Source: Brienomyrus brachyistius
Taxonomy: Eukaryota > Chordata > Actinopteri > Osteoglossiformes > Mormyridae
DNA length: 64,000 nt
NCBI RefSeq assembly: GCF_023856365.1
Contig: NC_064542.1
Coordinates: forward strand, 7,185,363 to 7,249,362
Direction of reading: 5' to 3'
In this document: positions 7,356 through 19,664 of the stretch, in pieces
Numbering within the stretch: the first letter of the stretch is position 1
How the letters are laid out: the number at the start of each line of letters is the position of its first letter
Translations under genes and position numbers: made by a program
The notes under the pieces: model-generated
Told to the model about the DNA's origin: nothing
Database searches by the model: none
What the model saw: the letters and a program-made list of their open reading frames with translations, nothing else

Positions 7356-7401
7356 AGAAAGCACCGAAATGTTTTAAAGAAACTTTAGCGTTAATTTAAA
7401 A
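7356..7401 (-). repeat. Right arm of long inverted repeat, outer part
   Basis: Continues the right arm after the LTR: reverse complement of 263-305, sharing CTTTAGCGTTA and AGCACC.AAATG. The first four bases (AGAA) duplicate the four before the LTR. Removing the LTR and one AGAA gives a sequence that reads straight through as in the left arm. Confidence 0.8.
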
Positions 7402-7409
7402 GGAAAAAA

Positions 7410-7582
7410 AAGAATCAAGGAATAACCCTGTTAATTCCTGTTTAAATAAATTAACGCAAGAGAGTCGGCTCCTTAAAGAAAACTGTGTGGCTCTATGCGC
7501 ATGCGCTACATGAGAGCGAGCCAGAGAGGAGAGCGCATTCGCTAATTTAATCAAGAATTAACCGCGTTATTCCTTGATTCTT
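7410..7582. mobile_element. Small inverted-repeat element (MITE-like)
   Basis: The 31-bp ends 7410-7440 (AAGAATCAAGGAATAACCC...) and 7552-7582 are reverse complements with three mismatches, enclosing about 110 bp that includes the NRF1 palindrome. No clear target duplication is seen. Copies begin near 15154, 22900, 29363, 37129, 44793, 52625 and 60379. Those in units 3, 4, 5 and 7 are 2 bp shorter inside. Confidence 0.5.
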
Positions 7583-7715
7583 GTTGAAATGCTTAGAGCG
7601 TTTTACTTTACATTGGCAGAAAAGTGCTTCATTACTTAAACCCCTATAACCATAACGTTTATTTGAAATAACAGGCGCTCCTCTGGTGTCGCCATTTTGA
7701 AACGGGCTGGCCAAT
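7496..7715 (+). promoter_or_regulatory. TATA-less promoter-like segment (NRF1, YY1, CCAAT)
   Basis: TGCGCATGCGC at 7496-7506 is a full NRF1 palindrome. CGCCATTTTG at 7690-7699 matches the YY1 core, and GGCCAAT at 7709-7715 is a CCAAT box. The possible first exon begins 39 bp later at 7754. Motif content resembles vertebrate housekeeping promoters. The motifs are conserved in all units. The NRF1 site lies inside the small inverted-repeat element at 7410-7582. Confidence 0.4.
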
Positions 7716-8404
7716 ATCATCTCGACCGCTTTTTTCAAACGGACCTGCCGATTATGGCCGAGCCCTGGGACTCGCTCATTTCGCTGTTTAAATGCTTTCT
7801 TCAACCTAACACTGGTAAATACCGCTAATGTTTTTCCTTCTAATTCTTTAAGCATGTTGATTAAATGTAATGGGTTTAAGTGCTTTCTTTTAAAACGACG
7901 TGCTGTATGTTAATTGGTTTCGCTTGTGCTTGTTTAAACTCAGCATTTGCTCTTCTGCTGCTTTCGGGCATGTTTGCACGGGTTTAAATTCCGCCTGCTT
8001 TCTTCTAAAATAACGCTAAAGTTTTTCTTAAACATTTTGGTGCTTGCTTTTAAAATACGCCGTGGCGCTTGTGCACACATGGCTGCGGCCAGACGGGTCC
8101 CCGCTGGACGTGTATCTTGCATTCATTCCGTTATGTTTTATTCCTTAAAAACGTAATTTAAAATACAACGTAAATACATGTAATGTATTTTCATTCTATT
8201 AAAGTTTAAAGGCAACCCTTATCACCCAAACCATATGCCCCCCTATCGGCAACACGTGTAATAGACATTTGGAATATTCCTGACATTTAACATCACCTAC
8301 TCACATTCAATTGAAAACACCTGTCTTTTTCGTTTTTAATGCTTTATTTACAATTATTTACACATTTTTCAGTAGTACTGATTGAACATAGAACACTGAC
8401 TGTC

Positions 8405-9415
8405 TCATCCACTACCGGCTTTGCTCTTCTCCACCATTGCCTTGTACGTCTCCTCCACCATTGCCTTGTACGTCTCCTCCACCATTGCCGTGTACTCCTC
8501 CTTCACCATTTCTGTGTACTCCTCCTCCGCCATTGCCTTGTACTCCTCCTCCACCATTGTCTTGTACTCCTCCTCCATTGCCTTGTACTCCTCCACCATT
8601 GCCTTGTACTCCTCCTCCATTGCCTTGCTCAAGTCCACCTCCATTGCCTTGCTCTCCTCCACCTCCATTGCCTTGTATTCCTCCTCCATTGCCTTGTATT
8701 CCTCCTCCATTGCCTTGTATTCCTCCTCCATTGCCTTGTACTTCTCCTCCTCCTCCATTGCCTTGTACTTCTCCTTCTCCACCTTTGCCTGGCTCTCCTC
8801 CTTCACCGCCACTTTCTGGCTTTCCTCCTTCTCCACCTTTGCCTGGCTCTCCTCCTTCACCTCCACTGTCTGGCTTTCCTCCATCGCCAATGTCTGGCTG
8901 TCCTCCATCGCCAATGTCTGGCTGTCCTCCATCGCCAATGTCTGGCTATCCTCCATCGCCAATGTCTGGCTATCCTCCATCGCCAATGTCTGGCTGTCCT
9001 CCATCGCCAATGTCTGGCTGTCCTCCATCGCCAATGTCTGGCTGTCCTCCATCGCCAATGTCTGGCTATCCTCCATCGCCAATGTCTGGCTATCCTCCTC
9101 CATCGCCAATGTCTGGCTGTCCTCCATCGCCAATGTCTGGCTGTCCTCCATCGCCAATGTCTGGCTGTCCTCCATCGCCAATGTCTGGCTATCCTCCTCC
9201 ATCGCCAATGTCTGGCTGTCCTCCATCGCCAATGTCTGGCTATCCACCACCATTGCCTTTTTTCCTTTCCCTTTTTTTGTAAAAAGCTTCTTCAGCCAGG
9301 GTTTCTTTTTCTTTCCTTCTTTATCCTTTTTTCTTTCCTCCTTTGCTTTTATAGCTTCTCCAGCGTCCTTTGGTACCGCTGGCGGCCTAAAGCAATTGAG
9401 AAAAATCCACTTCAT
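8405..9415 (-). CDS. SQTLAME-repeat protein, unit 2 (A-type, 336 aa)
   Basis: Protein as long as in unit 1, with fifteen DSQTLAME octapeptides. The DNA differs only in the order of TGG-CTG and TGG-CTA variant repeats, which is silent. TATA box at 9491-9496, poly(A) signal at 8343-8348. Intact. Confidence 0.7.
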   Translation of the reverse strand: MKWIFLNCFRPPAVPKDAGEAIKAKEERKKDKEGKKKKPWLKKLFTKKGKGKKAMVVDSQTLAMEDSQTLAMEEDSQTLAMEDSQTLAMEDSQTLAMEDSQTLAMEEDSQTLAMEDSQTLAMEDSQTLAMEDSQTLAMEDSQTLAMEDSQTLAMEDSQTLAMEDSQTLAMEDSQTLAMEESQTVEVKEESQAKVEKEESQKVAVKEESQAKVEKEKYKAMEEEEKYKAMEEEYKAMEEEYKAMEEEYKAMEVEESKAMEVDLSKAMEEEYKAMVEEYKAMEEEYKTMVEEEYKAMAEEEYTEMVKEEYTAMVEETYKAMVEETYKAMVEKSKAGSG

Positions 9416-11106
9416 ATTGAGAGATGAGATGAGATGTGTCTTATTCGAAATCAGATTTGTTTTGAACTGATACTGGTGCCTACAGCAGAATTTATACCTT
9501 CAGAATGATGACATCAGAGTTGTCACGGTGACATTGTGTTCTAGAACTCAACTGTAGGTGCCATATTTGGTCAGTGGTTCAATTTTTTTTAATTCTCTGC
9601 ATTTTTTATATGCTTTATTCAGCTCATATTCTGCAGCATATATTGTATGAATTTCCATATTTACCTTAATTAGTTTACTCGCAGATAATATTCTGTACTT
9701 GCAAACAATGCAGAAACCTACCAAACATTGCCGGGGCGTTCCTGTGCTCACAGAGCGTAGTGAGCTTTACTTTACTCAGGAGGAGGACAGGCTCACATTT
9801 TCTGACCGTGGCCTTGCTGTGCTATATTGTGAAAGGTGCTGAACTTAGTGATGAGACAGTTAATACCCAGATTCTGGAGATCGCCTCCTCAAAGTGAGGC
9901 CCAGTGACTTCAAGCTGGGAATCGGGGCTTGCTAAGTTTATGCAATATCACGTGACCGATGACTTCCGATTCATCCTGAGGTGTAAGAGGCTTCGAATCC
10001 TGTTGGCTCTTCAAAACTTTTATATAAGTGAGATGATTCTAATTAGCAATGGTAGTGGAGGCCAGTTTAACCAAAGAACCAACCGCCAGGTGATGGGTCA
10101 CAGTAAGGAGGGGTATGGGGTTGGGTTTCAGTGTTTGGGTACATTTAATGGAGGTGAGATAAAACATTTGGTAAGGTTTAGCAGCGTCTGTAATATCCCT
10201 GCATTGTAGGCAGAGCTTTCTGGATAGATTCTGGACACACACACCCTCGTATTGGACAAATTGATTCAGAAAATGGATGGATGAATGGATGGAATGCAGT
10301 GTTTTTCATGTGTTTTCATGAGTGGAAGTGAACTTTTATTTATGTGTTTAGTTTATGTGTAGTTAGTTTAGTTGTTCCTGGCAGTAAATACAGTCCCTGG
10401 TTTTTATGTGTGCGTCACTGACGAACGTAAGTACTAAGTTTATTGATTATAAGTGATAAGTGACGCTGTGCTAATTTAGTTTACTTAATTGCGCGGCTAG
10501 GTTAACGTGACGTAGCTTGCTTACTGTTATAATTATCGCTGACGACTGTACCGTTGTATACCTCGGAAAGATATTTTCGTTTATTTCCCGTCCAATCATT
10601 CCCTCTAATACGAATTGCTGCTAATGTAATGTATTGTTGTGGGTATAGCCGAACTTATCAATGTTAAGGCGATGTGGTACAATTATGCATTATGTTAGTG
10701 TATTATGGTAATAACCATTGTAAGCACTGTGGTAATTTGTTTTTCCTGTTTGTTTGTTATAGAACCATAAATAAATACAAACTTACTTACTTACCAACCC
10801 ACTTCGTCTGAGTGTGCATCCCACTGACCTCAAGTAAGATAAGCCAGAGTACAACTAATTGCTACCCCCTCCTGATTGAGAACGTGTATCTGGTGAAATA
10901 CGGTCAGCAGCCCCCCCCCCCCCCCCATCCTGAATCATGACTGATATCCCACAGCGAGTACTACCCTCCTGCAGCAACCCCTTACAGTTTCCCAGGGGAG
11001 TGTGGCCCCCCTTTCCCACACCGCATCAAATTTTTCAGTTTCACTCATTTCTCAGTTTATGGGTTATGGGTATGAGCCTGTGTAAAATACAAATTTTTTT
11101 TTTTTT

Positions 11107-11538
11107 GCAAACTCCAGCCTGGCTCTTCCATGCTTCTCATTCATGAAGGGCTTCTTTCTTGCTTTACGGGTCTTCAGCGCTGCTTCTAGAAGCCTGTCCC
11201 ACCATCACGCTTCACACTTAATGTTTTCCATTCCTTTTGAAGGTCACTTGAGGTCATCCTCCGATTTGTTAGACACTGACGGATAAGTTGATGGTCATCT
11301 CTGGCATTAGAAGGTTGCTTCTGCCCTCTACCTGGCTGGTTTTTGATTTTTCGCAGTGTCTCCTGCTTCTTCCCCCTGTTCTTGTGTACTGCGGTCTTAG
11401 AAACTCACGAGCATGGAAGCAGCCTGCCTCACAGTGTAGCCTTCTGCCAGCAGAACCAGGATTAAACCAGAATTTAACAATGCAGATTTTAAAAAAGTAT
11501 ATAGAGTGGTCTCTTAATTTTTTACAGAGCTGTGTATT
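11107..11538 (-). pseudogene. Tc1/mariner transposase relic, unit 2
   Basis: Orthologous copy with the same breaks and the same truncation point as unit 1. Confidence 0.75.
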
Positions 11539-11795
11539 GTTTATATGTATCTATTTTATGTTTTGGCTGCATGTTTGAACCTGAGACCAGTTGTCAAATG
11601 GAGTCTGTTTGAGAATACTACATTCACACCCCCAAAACCTTCATATCCCAAATACTGCGTCATGAAAGGTGAAAATTGGTAGGTTTATGCTGGTGAAATA
11701 ATGAAGATAGATGCTGCTGCTTTTAAGTCATTAACAAGGTTGTTTATTGAAATGGTTTATTGAAAGGCATCTAACAATTTCAAACACATATGTAA

Positions 11796-11917
11796 GGAAT
11801 AATTGACGACGGGCCGTTGAATTATTAGAAAATAATGCACACCCGAGGTGGTAATGCCGTTACACCTCGGGTGTGCATTATTTTCTAATAATTCAACGGC
11901 CCGGAGTCAATTATTCC
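11796..11917. mobile_element. Foldback hairpin element, unit 2
   Basis: Same sequence and position in the unit as in unit 1. Confidence 0.85.
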
Positions 11918-13211
11918 GCTTATACTACGGTTGCCACACCTCAAGACATCGATCAGATGATATATTTCAAGGGATTCGTCCGGTTTTTCTACTTAAATCG
12001 CTATTGTGAGTAGGATTATTTCTTCCGCATCTCATCCAACGACTCTTTTGCTAGTTCCAAAACGTCATTTTAAAGCTGGCCATGGAGGCTTGAGCCGTTG
12101 ATATCAGACTAATGCAGTTAATAATGAAGTTATTAGAAAGAGAGCGAGAGAGACAGAGAGAGAGCTTGTATGAATTAGGCTACCTCTGTGTGTCCCTCAA
12201 CAGTGTTCTGAAGCACCGTCTCTAAACTGTAAGTCTGCTTTAAGATGCAGCACTGTTATTACCTCGCTAGTGAGAAATGTCATGTGTAGCCTTTAAGTTG
12301 GTACACTAGGCTAACTAATACTGCTGCAGCCCAGTTGTTGAAAGTTTCATATTCACCGTAAATATTAAAATTTACTTTTGGAAAATCGTCTGTCATGTTG
12401 TTGTTTTTGTTAGTCCTGCGTGCTGTATAGGTACTGTATGCTAATTTCCGTTATTACAGTTAACTATGCGAAGTGATATGGAACTGTAATGTGGTCAAGA
12501 GAGCTGCCTGGAACTACGTTCGCCATGCGTTTCCCTGAAAATAATTGCACACCTCAGAACGTTCGTCAGCCAGTCAGATTCAAGCATTCAACGGTCCCGT
12601 AGTATAAGGAGATATAATAGACATTCGCCTCAGAATTGTATTTTATGTAATTTTATCTTTAAAGTGACCTTATTAAATTTGTTCCCCGAAGTAATAATTT
12701 CATCCCACACCCTGAGTTCTTTTGCACGCTGGTTATATGTGCTGTTAGTGTGCTAACAGCATTTTCTACCCAGGGAGTCTGATCGAAACCCAAAATCAAG
12801 CTGCTGCTGTGAGCTCCTGCTGAGCACCCTGCTCGGAGGCATGTGCACTCGACGGACGCTACGGAGTGTTGGACAGTGATTTCTATCATCTATATTCTTG
12901 ACCTCAGTAGGCGTTATGATGCTGATGTGTCACTGAACGTGTCAGCCAATGTAGTCCATATCTGGTTTGATATCGTACTCCTGGGGATACCTGCATTTCT
13001 AGGGACACATTGAACTGCTTATAGACTTTTCCCAGTTTAGACCGTAAACCCGAACTGGACTGTGCATGAGCAGATATGTATCGTTTCCGCTCACTACTGC
13101 TTCACGGAAGCTGGGCGATTTCACAAATTGATTTATTGCAGTTTTTTTTTTTTTTTAAACAAAGTTTGTACTTAGCACTTATTTGAATTATTGTGTATAT
13201 ATGTGTTTTTA

Positions 13212-13562
13212 GGGGGCGGCATGGTGCTGCAGTGGTTAGCACTGTTGCCTCACACCTCTGGGACCTGGGTTCGAGTCTCCACCTGGGTCACATGCGTGCG
13301 GAGTTTGCATGTTCTCCCCATGTCATCGTGGGGTTTCCTCCGGGTACTCCGGTTTCCCCCCACAGTCCAAAAACATGCTGAGGCTAATTGGAGTTACTAA
13401 ATTGCCCATAGGTGTGCATGTGAGAGTGCATGGTGTGCGAGTGTGCCCTGTGATGGGCTGACCCCCCATCCTGGGTTGTTCCCTGCCTCATGCCCATTTC
13501 TTCCGGGATAGGCTCCGGACCCCCCGTGACCCAGTAGGATAAGCAGTTTGGAAAATGGATGG
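13212..13562 (+). mobile_element. V-SINE-type SINE, unit 2
   Basis: Orthologous copy with the same 13-bp flanking duplication as unit 1. Confidence 0.9.
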
Positions 13563-14083
13563 ATATGTGTTTTTAAATTACAAAGATTATTTTATTCAAA
13601 AATAGTATTTAGCACGATTTGGCTTATTACAGTTTAATAATAGTTTGTAATTATGACATGTTATAATGTATTTTTAAATTATTATAATCGTATTTTTAAA
13701 TAATTTGTAATTTAAAAAATAGTCTGTGGTACATTGGGAGGAGCTACAATTTGGCCGTCATTGTTATTATGAATTATGACGTCATAAGCGGGAGGGGGGA
13801 GCGTATCCCTTATTCTGATTGGTCGAGGGGTTATCTCCATATACCATACATTGCCGATAGGGGGCCATATGGTTTGGGTGATACGGGTTGCTGTTAAACT
13901 TTAATAGAATAAAAATACATTACATGTATTTATTTGTGTTATTTTTAATTACGTTTTTAAGGAATAATAAAACATGTGGCAGGATGAATGCAAGCTAGCG
14001 CATACACATCTAGCGGGGCCCGTCAGGCCGCAGGCACGGGTTGTTAGGAGTAGGCACAAGCGCCACGGCGTATTTTAAAAGAA

Positions 14084-15098
14084 TGTGGGGATCTGATCGG
14101 GCTGGTAGGAGTAGTTGCATGGCACTGGTAATTACACTATATTGGCAACCACTTGAGCCAGGTCATATGACCTACCAGGAAGTTATAAAAGGCTGCCAAG
14201 ATGGAATCTCATTCTCTTGCTGCTGTGTTTTACAACTGGACATGGGGTGGGTTCTTCTTCCCTGTTGGTAAGGAAAGGAGAGGGTTTGTTTGAGAACGTG
14301 AATGTTTAATTTTAATTTTACCAGGGTGACTGCTAGCAGCATGTAACTCTTCGTGGAGGACGCGGAGGTGACTGTTTGGAATTTTATCATTTGACGTGAT
14401 CCCCTACGAGCTGATGGGCTACAGACACTGAGGCTCTGGTCACTTGGGTTATACTGTGGGATTTAAAAGGGTCTATGTTTCTTTGTTGATTGTTTCTTTG
14501 TACCTGTAGCATTGGAACGTTTCCTCTTGGTGTTGCTGTGCTGCGAGGGCATTAAGCATTCCTACAAAGGACCAGACTAGCCACTGTTTTAGGTTTATTT
14601 GATAGGCTTGTAAGTTGTAAGAGTAATTGTAGTATTGTATTTTGGGCGGTGGACATCGGCCGCTACCCTCCCCTTATGTTTGTACATGGGATCTTTCTGT
14701 ACAAGGCCGGATCCGCACAGGCTTTTGCTCTGCTGTTGGGGTGCCACACTGAGTGGACACTGTACTGTTGTGTGTAGTGTTTGTCATGTTGCATGCTGTG
14801 TGGTGTTGAGTTTTGCTGTTTTCTTTGTCACCAGGGGCCTCCTGAGCTGAGAGCTGCGTGTGCTGATCTGACCTTACTATCTGGAGGATAGTCAGCTGCC
14901 CCCCACCCCCAGCAACCTTCATTTGTCTGATTTTGGATATTTGTAATAAAGTGGATTGGGTTTTATTTTTACATGCCTCTTTGTTGTCTTTGTTACGGGG
15001 AGGGTTCGAACTTAGCCACGTTACAGAAGGAACATTAGGGGTTACCAGGAGGTGGCGTAGTCAGAGCAGTGTGGGTATTCTGTGCTTTGGGCACCACA
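14084..15098 (+). mobile_element. Solo LTR, unit 2
   Basis: Same insertion at the same site with the same AGAA duplication as unit 1, so inherited by unit duplication and not inserted again. Differs by single bases. Confidence 0.8.
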
Positions 15099-16148
15099 AG
15101 AAAGCACCGAAATGTTTTAAAGAAACTTTAGCGTTAATTTAAAAGGGAAAAAAAAGAATCAAGGAATAACCCTGTTAATTCCTGTTTAAATAAATTAACG
15201 CAAGAGAGTCGGCTCCTTAAAGAAAACTGTGTGGCTCTATGCGCATGCGCTACATGAGAGCGAGCCAGAGAGGAGAGCGCATTCGCTAATTTAATCAAGA
15301 ATTAACCGCGTTATTCCTTGATTCTTGTTGAAATGCTTAGAGCGTTTTACTTTACATTGGCAGAAAAGTGCTTCATTACTTAAACCCCTATAACCATAAC
15401 GTTTATTTGAAATAACAGGCGCTCCTCTGGTGTCGCCATTTTGAAACGGGCTGGCCAATATCATCTCGACCGCTTTTTTCAAACGGACCTGCCGATTATG
15501 GCCGAGCCCTGGGACTCGCTCATTTCGCTGTTTAAATGCTTTCTTCAACCTAACACTGGTAAATACCGCTAATGTTTTTCCTTCTAATTCTTTAAGCATG
15601 TTGATTAAATGTAATGGGTTTAAGTGCTTTCTTTTAAAACGACGTGCTGTATGTTAATTGGTTTCGCTTGTGCTTGTTTAAACTCAGCATTTGCTCTTCT
15701 GCTGCTTTCGGGCATGTTTGCACGGGTTTAAATTCCGCCTGCTTTCTTCTAAAATAACGCTAAAGTTTTTCTTAAACATTTTGGTGCTTGCTTTTAAAAT
15801 ACGCCGTGGCGCTTGTGCACACATGGCTGCGGCCAGACGGGTCCCCGCTGGACGTGTATCTTGCATTCATTCCGTTATGTTTTATTCCTTAAAAACGTAA
15901 TTTAAAATACAACGTAAATACATGTAATGTATTTTCATTCTATTAAAGTTTAAAGGCAACCCTTATCACCCAAACCATATGCCCCCCTATCGGCAACACG
16001 TGTAATAGACATTTGGAATATTCCTGACATTTAACATCACCTACTCACATTCAATTGAAAACACCTGTCTTTTTCGTTTTTAATGCTTTATTTACAATTA
16101 TTTACACATTTTTCAGTAGTACTGATTGAACATAGAACACTGACTGTC

Positions 16149-17159
16149 TCATCCACTACCGGCTTTGCTCTTCTCCACCATTGCCTTGTACGTCTCCTCC
16201 ACCATTGCCTTGTACGTCTCCTCCACCATTGCCGTGTACTCCTCCTTCACCATTTCTGTGTACTCCTCCTCCGCCATTGCCTTGTACTCCTCCTCCACCA
16301 TTGTCTTGTACTCCTCCTCCATTGCCTTGTACTCCTCCACCATTGCCTTGTACTCCTCCTCCATTGCCTTGCTCAAGTCCACCTCCATTGCCTTGCTCTC
16401 CTCCACCTCCATTGCCTTGTATTCCTCCTCCATTGCCTTGTATTCCTCCTCCATTGCCTTGTATTCCTCCTCCATTGCCTTGTACTTCTCCTCCTCCTCC
16501 ATTGCCTTGTACTTCTCCTTCTCCACCTTTGCCTGGCTCTCCTCCTTCACCGCCACTTTCTGGCTTTCCTCCTTCTCCACCTTTGCCTGGCTCTCCTCCT
16601 TCACCTCCACTGTCTGGCTTTCCTCCATCGCCAATGTCTGGCTGTCCTCCATCGCCAATGTCTGGCTGTCCTCCATCGCCAATGTCTGGCTATCCTCCAT
16701 CGCCAATGTCTGGCTATCCTCCATCGCCAATGTCTGGCTGTCCTCCATCGCCAATGTCTGGCTGTCCTCCATCGCCAATGTCTGGCTGTCCTCCATCGCC
16801 AATGTCTGGCTATCCTCCATCGCCAATGTCTGGCTATCCTCCTCCATCGCCAATGTCTGGCTGTCCTCCATCGCCAATGTCTGGCTGTCCTCCATCGCCA
16901 ATGTCTGGCTGTCCTCCATCGCCAATGTCTGGCTATCCTCCTCCATCGCCAATGTCTGGCTGTCCTCCATCGCCAATGTCTGGCTATCCACCACCATTGC
17001 CTTTTTTCCTTTCCCTTTTTTTGTAAAAAGCTTCTTCAGCCAGGGTTTCTTTTTCTTTCCTTCTTTATCCTTTTTTCTTTCCTCCTTTGCTTTTATAGCT
17101 TCTCCAGCGTCCTTTGGTACCGCTGGCGGCCTAAAGCAATTGAGAAAAATCCACTTCAT
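16149..17159 (-). CDS. SQTLAME-repeat protein, unit 3 (A-type, 336 aa)
   Basis: Same protein as unit 2. TATA box at 17235-17240, poly(A) signal at 16087-16092. Intact. Confidence 0.7.
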   Translation of the reverse strand: MKWIFLNCFRPPAVPKDAGEAIKAKEERKKDKEGKKKKPWLKKLFTKKGKGKKAMVVDSQTLAMEDSQTLAMEEDSQTLAMEDSQTLAMEDSQTLAMEDSQTLAMEEDSQTLAMEDSQTLAMEDSQTLAMEDSQTLAMEDSQTLAMEDSQTLAMEDSQTLAMEDSQTLAMEDSQTLAMEESQTVEVKEESQAKVEKEESQKVAVKEESQAKVEKEKYKAMEEEEKYKAMEEEYKAMEEEYKAMEEEYKAMEVEESKAMEVDLSKAMEEEYKAMVEEYKAMEEEYKTMVEEEYKAMAEEEYTEMVKEEYTAMVEETYKAMVEETYKAMVEKSKAGSG

Positions 17160-18853
17160 ATTGAGAGATGAGATGAGATGTGTCTTATTCGAAATCAGAT
17201 TTGTTTTGAACTGATACTGGTGCCTACAGCAGAATTTATACCTTCAGAATGATGACATCAGAGTTGTCACGGTGACATTGTGTTCTAGAACTCAACTGTA
17301 GGTGCCATATTTGGTCAGTGGTTCAATTTTTTTTAATTCTCTGCATTTTTTATATGCTTTATTCAGCTCATATTCTGCAGCATATATTGTATGAATTTCC
17401 ATATTTACCTTAATTAGTTTACTCGCAGATAATATTCTGTACTTGCAAACAATGCAGAAACCTACCAAACATTGCCGGGGCGTTCCTGTGCTCACAGAGC
17501 GTAGTGAGCTTTACTTTACTCAGGAGGAGGACAGGCTCACATTTTCTGACCGTGGCCTTGCTGTGCTATATTGTGAAAGGTGCTGAACTTAGTGATGAGA
17601 CAGTTAATACCCAGATTCTGGAGATCGCCTCCTCAAAGTGAGGCCCAGTGACTTCAAGCTGGGAATCGGGGCTTGCTAAGTTTATGCAATATCACGTGAC
17701 CGATGACTTCCGATTCATCCTGAGGTGTAAGAGGCTTCGAATCCTGTTGGCTCTTCAAAACTTTTATATAAGTGAGATGATTCTAATTAGCAATGGTAGT
17801 GGAGGCCAGTTTAACCAAAGAACCAACCGCCAGGTGATGGGTCACAGTAAGGAGGGGTATGGGGTTGGGTTTCAGTGTTTGGGTACATTTAATGGAGGTG
17901 AGATAAAACATTTGGTAAGGTTTAGCAGCGTCTGTAATATCCCTGCATTGTAGGCAGAGCTTTCTGGATAGATTCTGGACACACACACCCTCGTATTGGA
18001 CAAATTGATTCAGAAAATGGATGGATGAATGGATGGAATGCAGTGTTTTTCATGTGTTTTCATGAGTGGAAGTGAACTTTTATTTATGTGTTTAGTTTAT
18101 GTGTAGTTAGTTTAGTTGTTCCTGGCAGTAAATACAGTCCCTGGTTTTTATGTGTGCGTCACTGACGAACGTAAGTACTAAGTTTATTGATTATAAGTGA
18201 TAAGTGACGCTGTGCTAATTTAGTTTACTTAATTGCGCGGCTAGGTTAACGTGACGTAGCTTGCTTACTGTTATAATTATCGCTGACGACTGTACCGTTG
18301 TATACCTCGGAAAGATATTTTCGTTTATTTCCCGTCCAATCATTCCCTCTAATACGAATTGCTGCTAATGTAATGTATTGTTGTGGGTATAGCCGAACTT
18401 ATCAATGTTAAGGCGATGTGGTACAATTATGCATTATGTTAGTGTATTATGGTAATAACCATTGTAAGCACTGTGGTAATTTGTTTTTCCTGTTTGTTTG
18501 TTATAGAACCATAAATAAATACAAACTTACTTACTTACCAACCCACTTCGTCTGAGTGTGCATCCCACTGACCTCAAGTAAGATAAGCCAGAGTACAACT
18601 AATTGCTACCCCCCTCCTGATTGAGAACGTGTATCTGGTGAAATACGGTCAGCAGCCCCCCCCCCCCCCCCCCATCCTGAATCGTGACTGATATCCCACA
18701 GCGAGTACTACCCTCCTGCAGCAACCCCTTACAGTTTCCCAGGGGAGTGTGGCCCCCCTTTCCCACACCGCATCAAATTTTTCAGTTTCACTCATTTCTC
18801 AGTTTATGGGTTATGGGTATGAGCCTGTGTAAAATACAAATTTTTTTTTTTTT

Positions 18854-19285
18854 GCAAACTCCAGCCTGGCTCTTCCATGCTTCTCATTCATGAAGGGCTT
18901 CTTTCTTGCTTTACGGGTCTTCAGCGCTGCTTCTAGAAGCCTGTCCCACCATCACGCTTCACACTTAATGTTTTCCATTCCTTTTGAAGGTCACTTGAGG
19001 TCATCCTCCGATTTGTTAGACACTGACGGATAAGTTGATGGTCATCTCTGGCATTAGAAGGTTGCTTCTGCCCTCTACCTGGCTGGTTTTTGATTTTTCG
19101 CAGTGTCTCCTGCTTCTTCCCCCTGTTCTTGTGTACTGCGGTCTTAGAAACTCACGAGCATGGAAGCAGCCTGCCTCACAGTGTAGCCTTCTGCCAGCAG
19201 AACCAGGATTAAACCAGAATTTAACAATGCAGATTTTAAAAAAGTATATAGAGTGGTCTCTTAATTTTTTACAGAGCTGTGTATT
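18854..19285 (-). pseudogene. Tc1/mariner transposase relic, unit 3
   Basis: Orthologous copy with the same breaks. Confidence 0.75.
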
Positions 19286-19542
19286 GTTTATATGTATCTA
19301 TTTTATGTTTTGGCTGCATGTTTGAACCTGAGACCAGTTGTCAAATGGAGTCTGTTTGAGAATACTACATTCACACCCCCAAAACCTTCATATCCCAAAT
19401 ACTGCGTCATGAAAGGTGAAAATTGGTAGGTTTATGCTGGTGAAATAATGAAGATAGATGCTGCTGCTTTTAAGTCATTAACAAGGTTGTTTATTGAAAT
19501 GGTTTATTGAAAGGCATCTAACAATTTCAAACACATATGTAA

Positions 19543-19664
19543 GGAATAATTGACGACGGGCCGTTGAATTATTAGAAAATAATGCACACCCGAGGTGGTA
19601 ATGCCGTTACACCTCGGGTGTGCATTATTTTCTAATAATTCAACGGCCCGGAGTCAATTATTCC
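19543..19664. mobile_element. Foldback hairpin element, unit 3
   Basis: Same sequence and position in the unit as in unit 1. Confidence 0.85.

Larger units (their letters stand above)
1..7743. repeat. Tandem array unit 1 (7743 bp)
   Basis: The sequence at position 1 recurs at 7744 and then every ~7.74 kb, always in the same orientation. The phase is set by the window edge and is not biological. This unit is the reference for the internal features. Units 1, 2 and 3 differ only at scattered single bases and in homopolymer length. Stretches with no assignable feature here are 510-599, 2100-2475, 3184-3363, 3796-4052 and 4868-5455. I see only AT-rich or unplaced sequence in them. Confidence 0.97.
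7744..15487. repeat. Tandem array unit 2 (7744 bp)
   Basis: Direct copy of unit 1, offset by 7743, with the same internal order. Visible differences are a shifted position of one variant octapeptide in the gene, C instead of T in the LTR (region of 14909), and one extra G near 15147. Such small differences show that this is a real separate copy, not one read placed twice. Confidence 0.97.

Noticed and set aside
6298..7399. Several 69-82 codon ORFs on both strands
   Set aside because: They fall inside or across the solo LTR, have no recognisable domain and overlap each other on opposite strands.
7547..7855. 102-codon minus-strand ORF
   Set aside because: Runs antisense through the promoter-like segment and possible exon and begins next to the inverted-repeat element. 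No known domain, and the plus-strand signals explain the region better.
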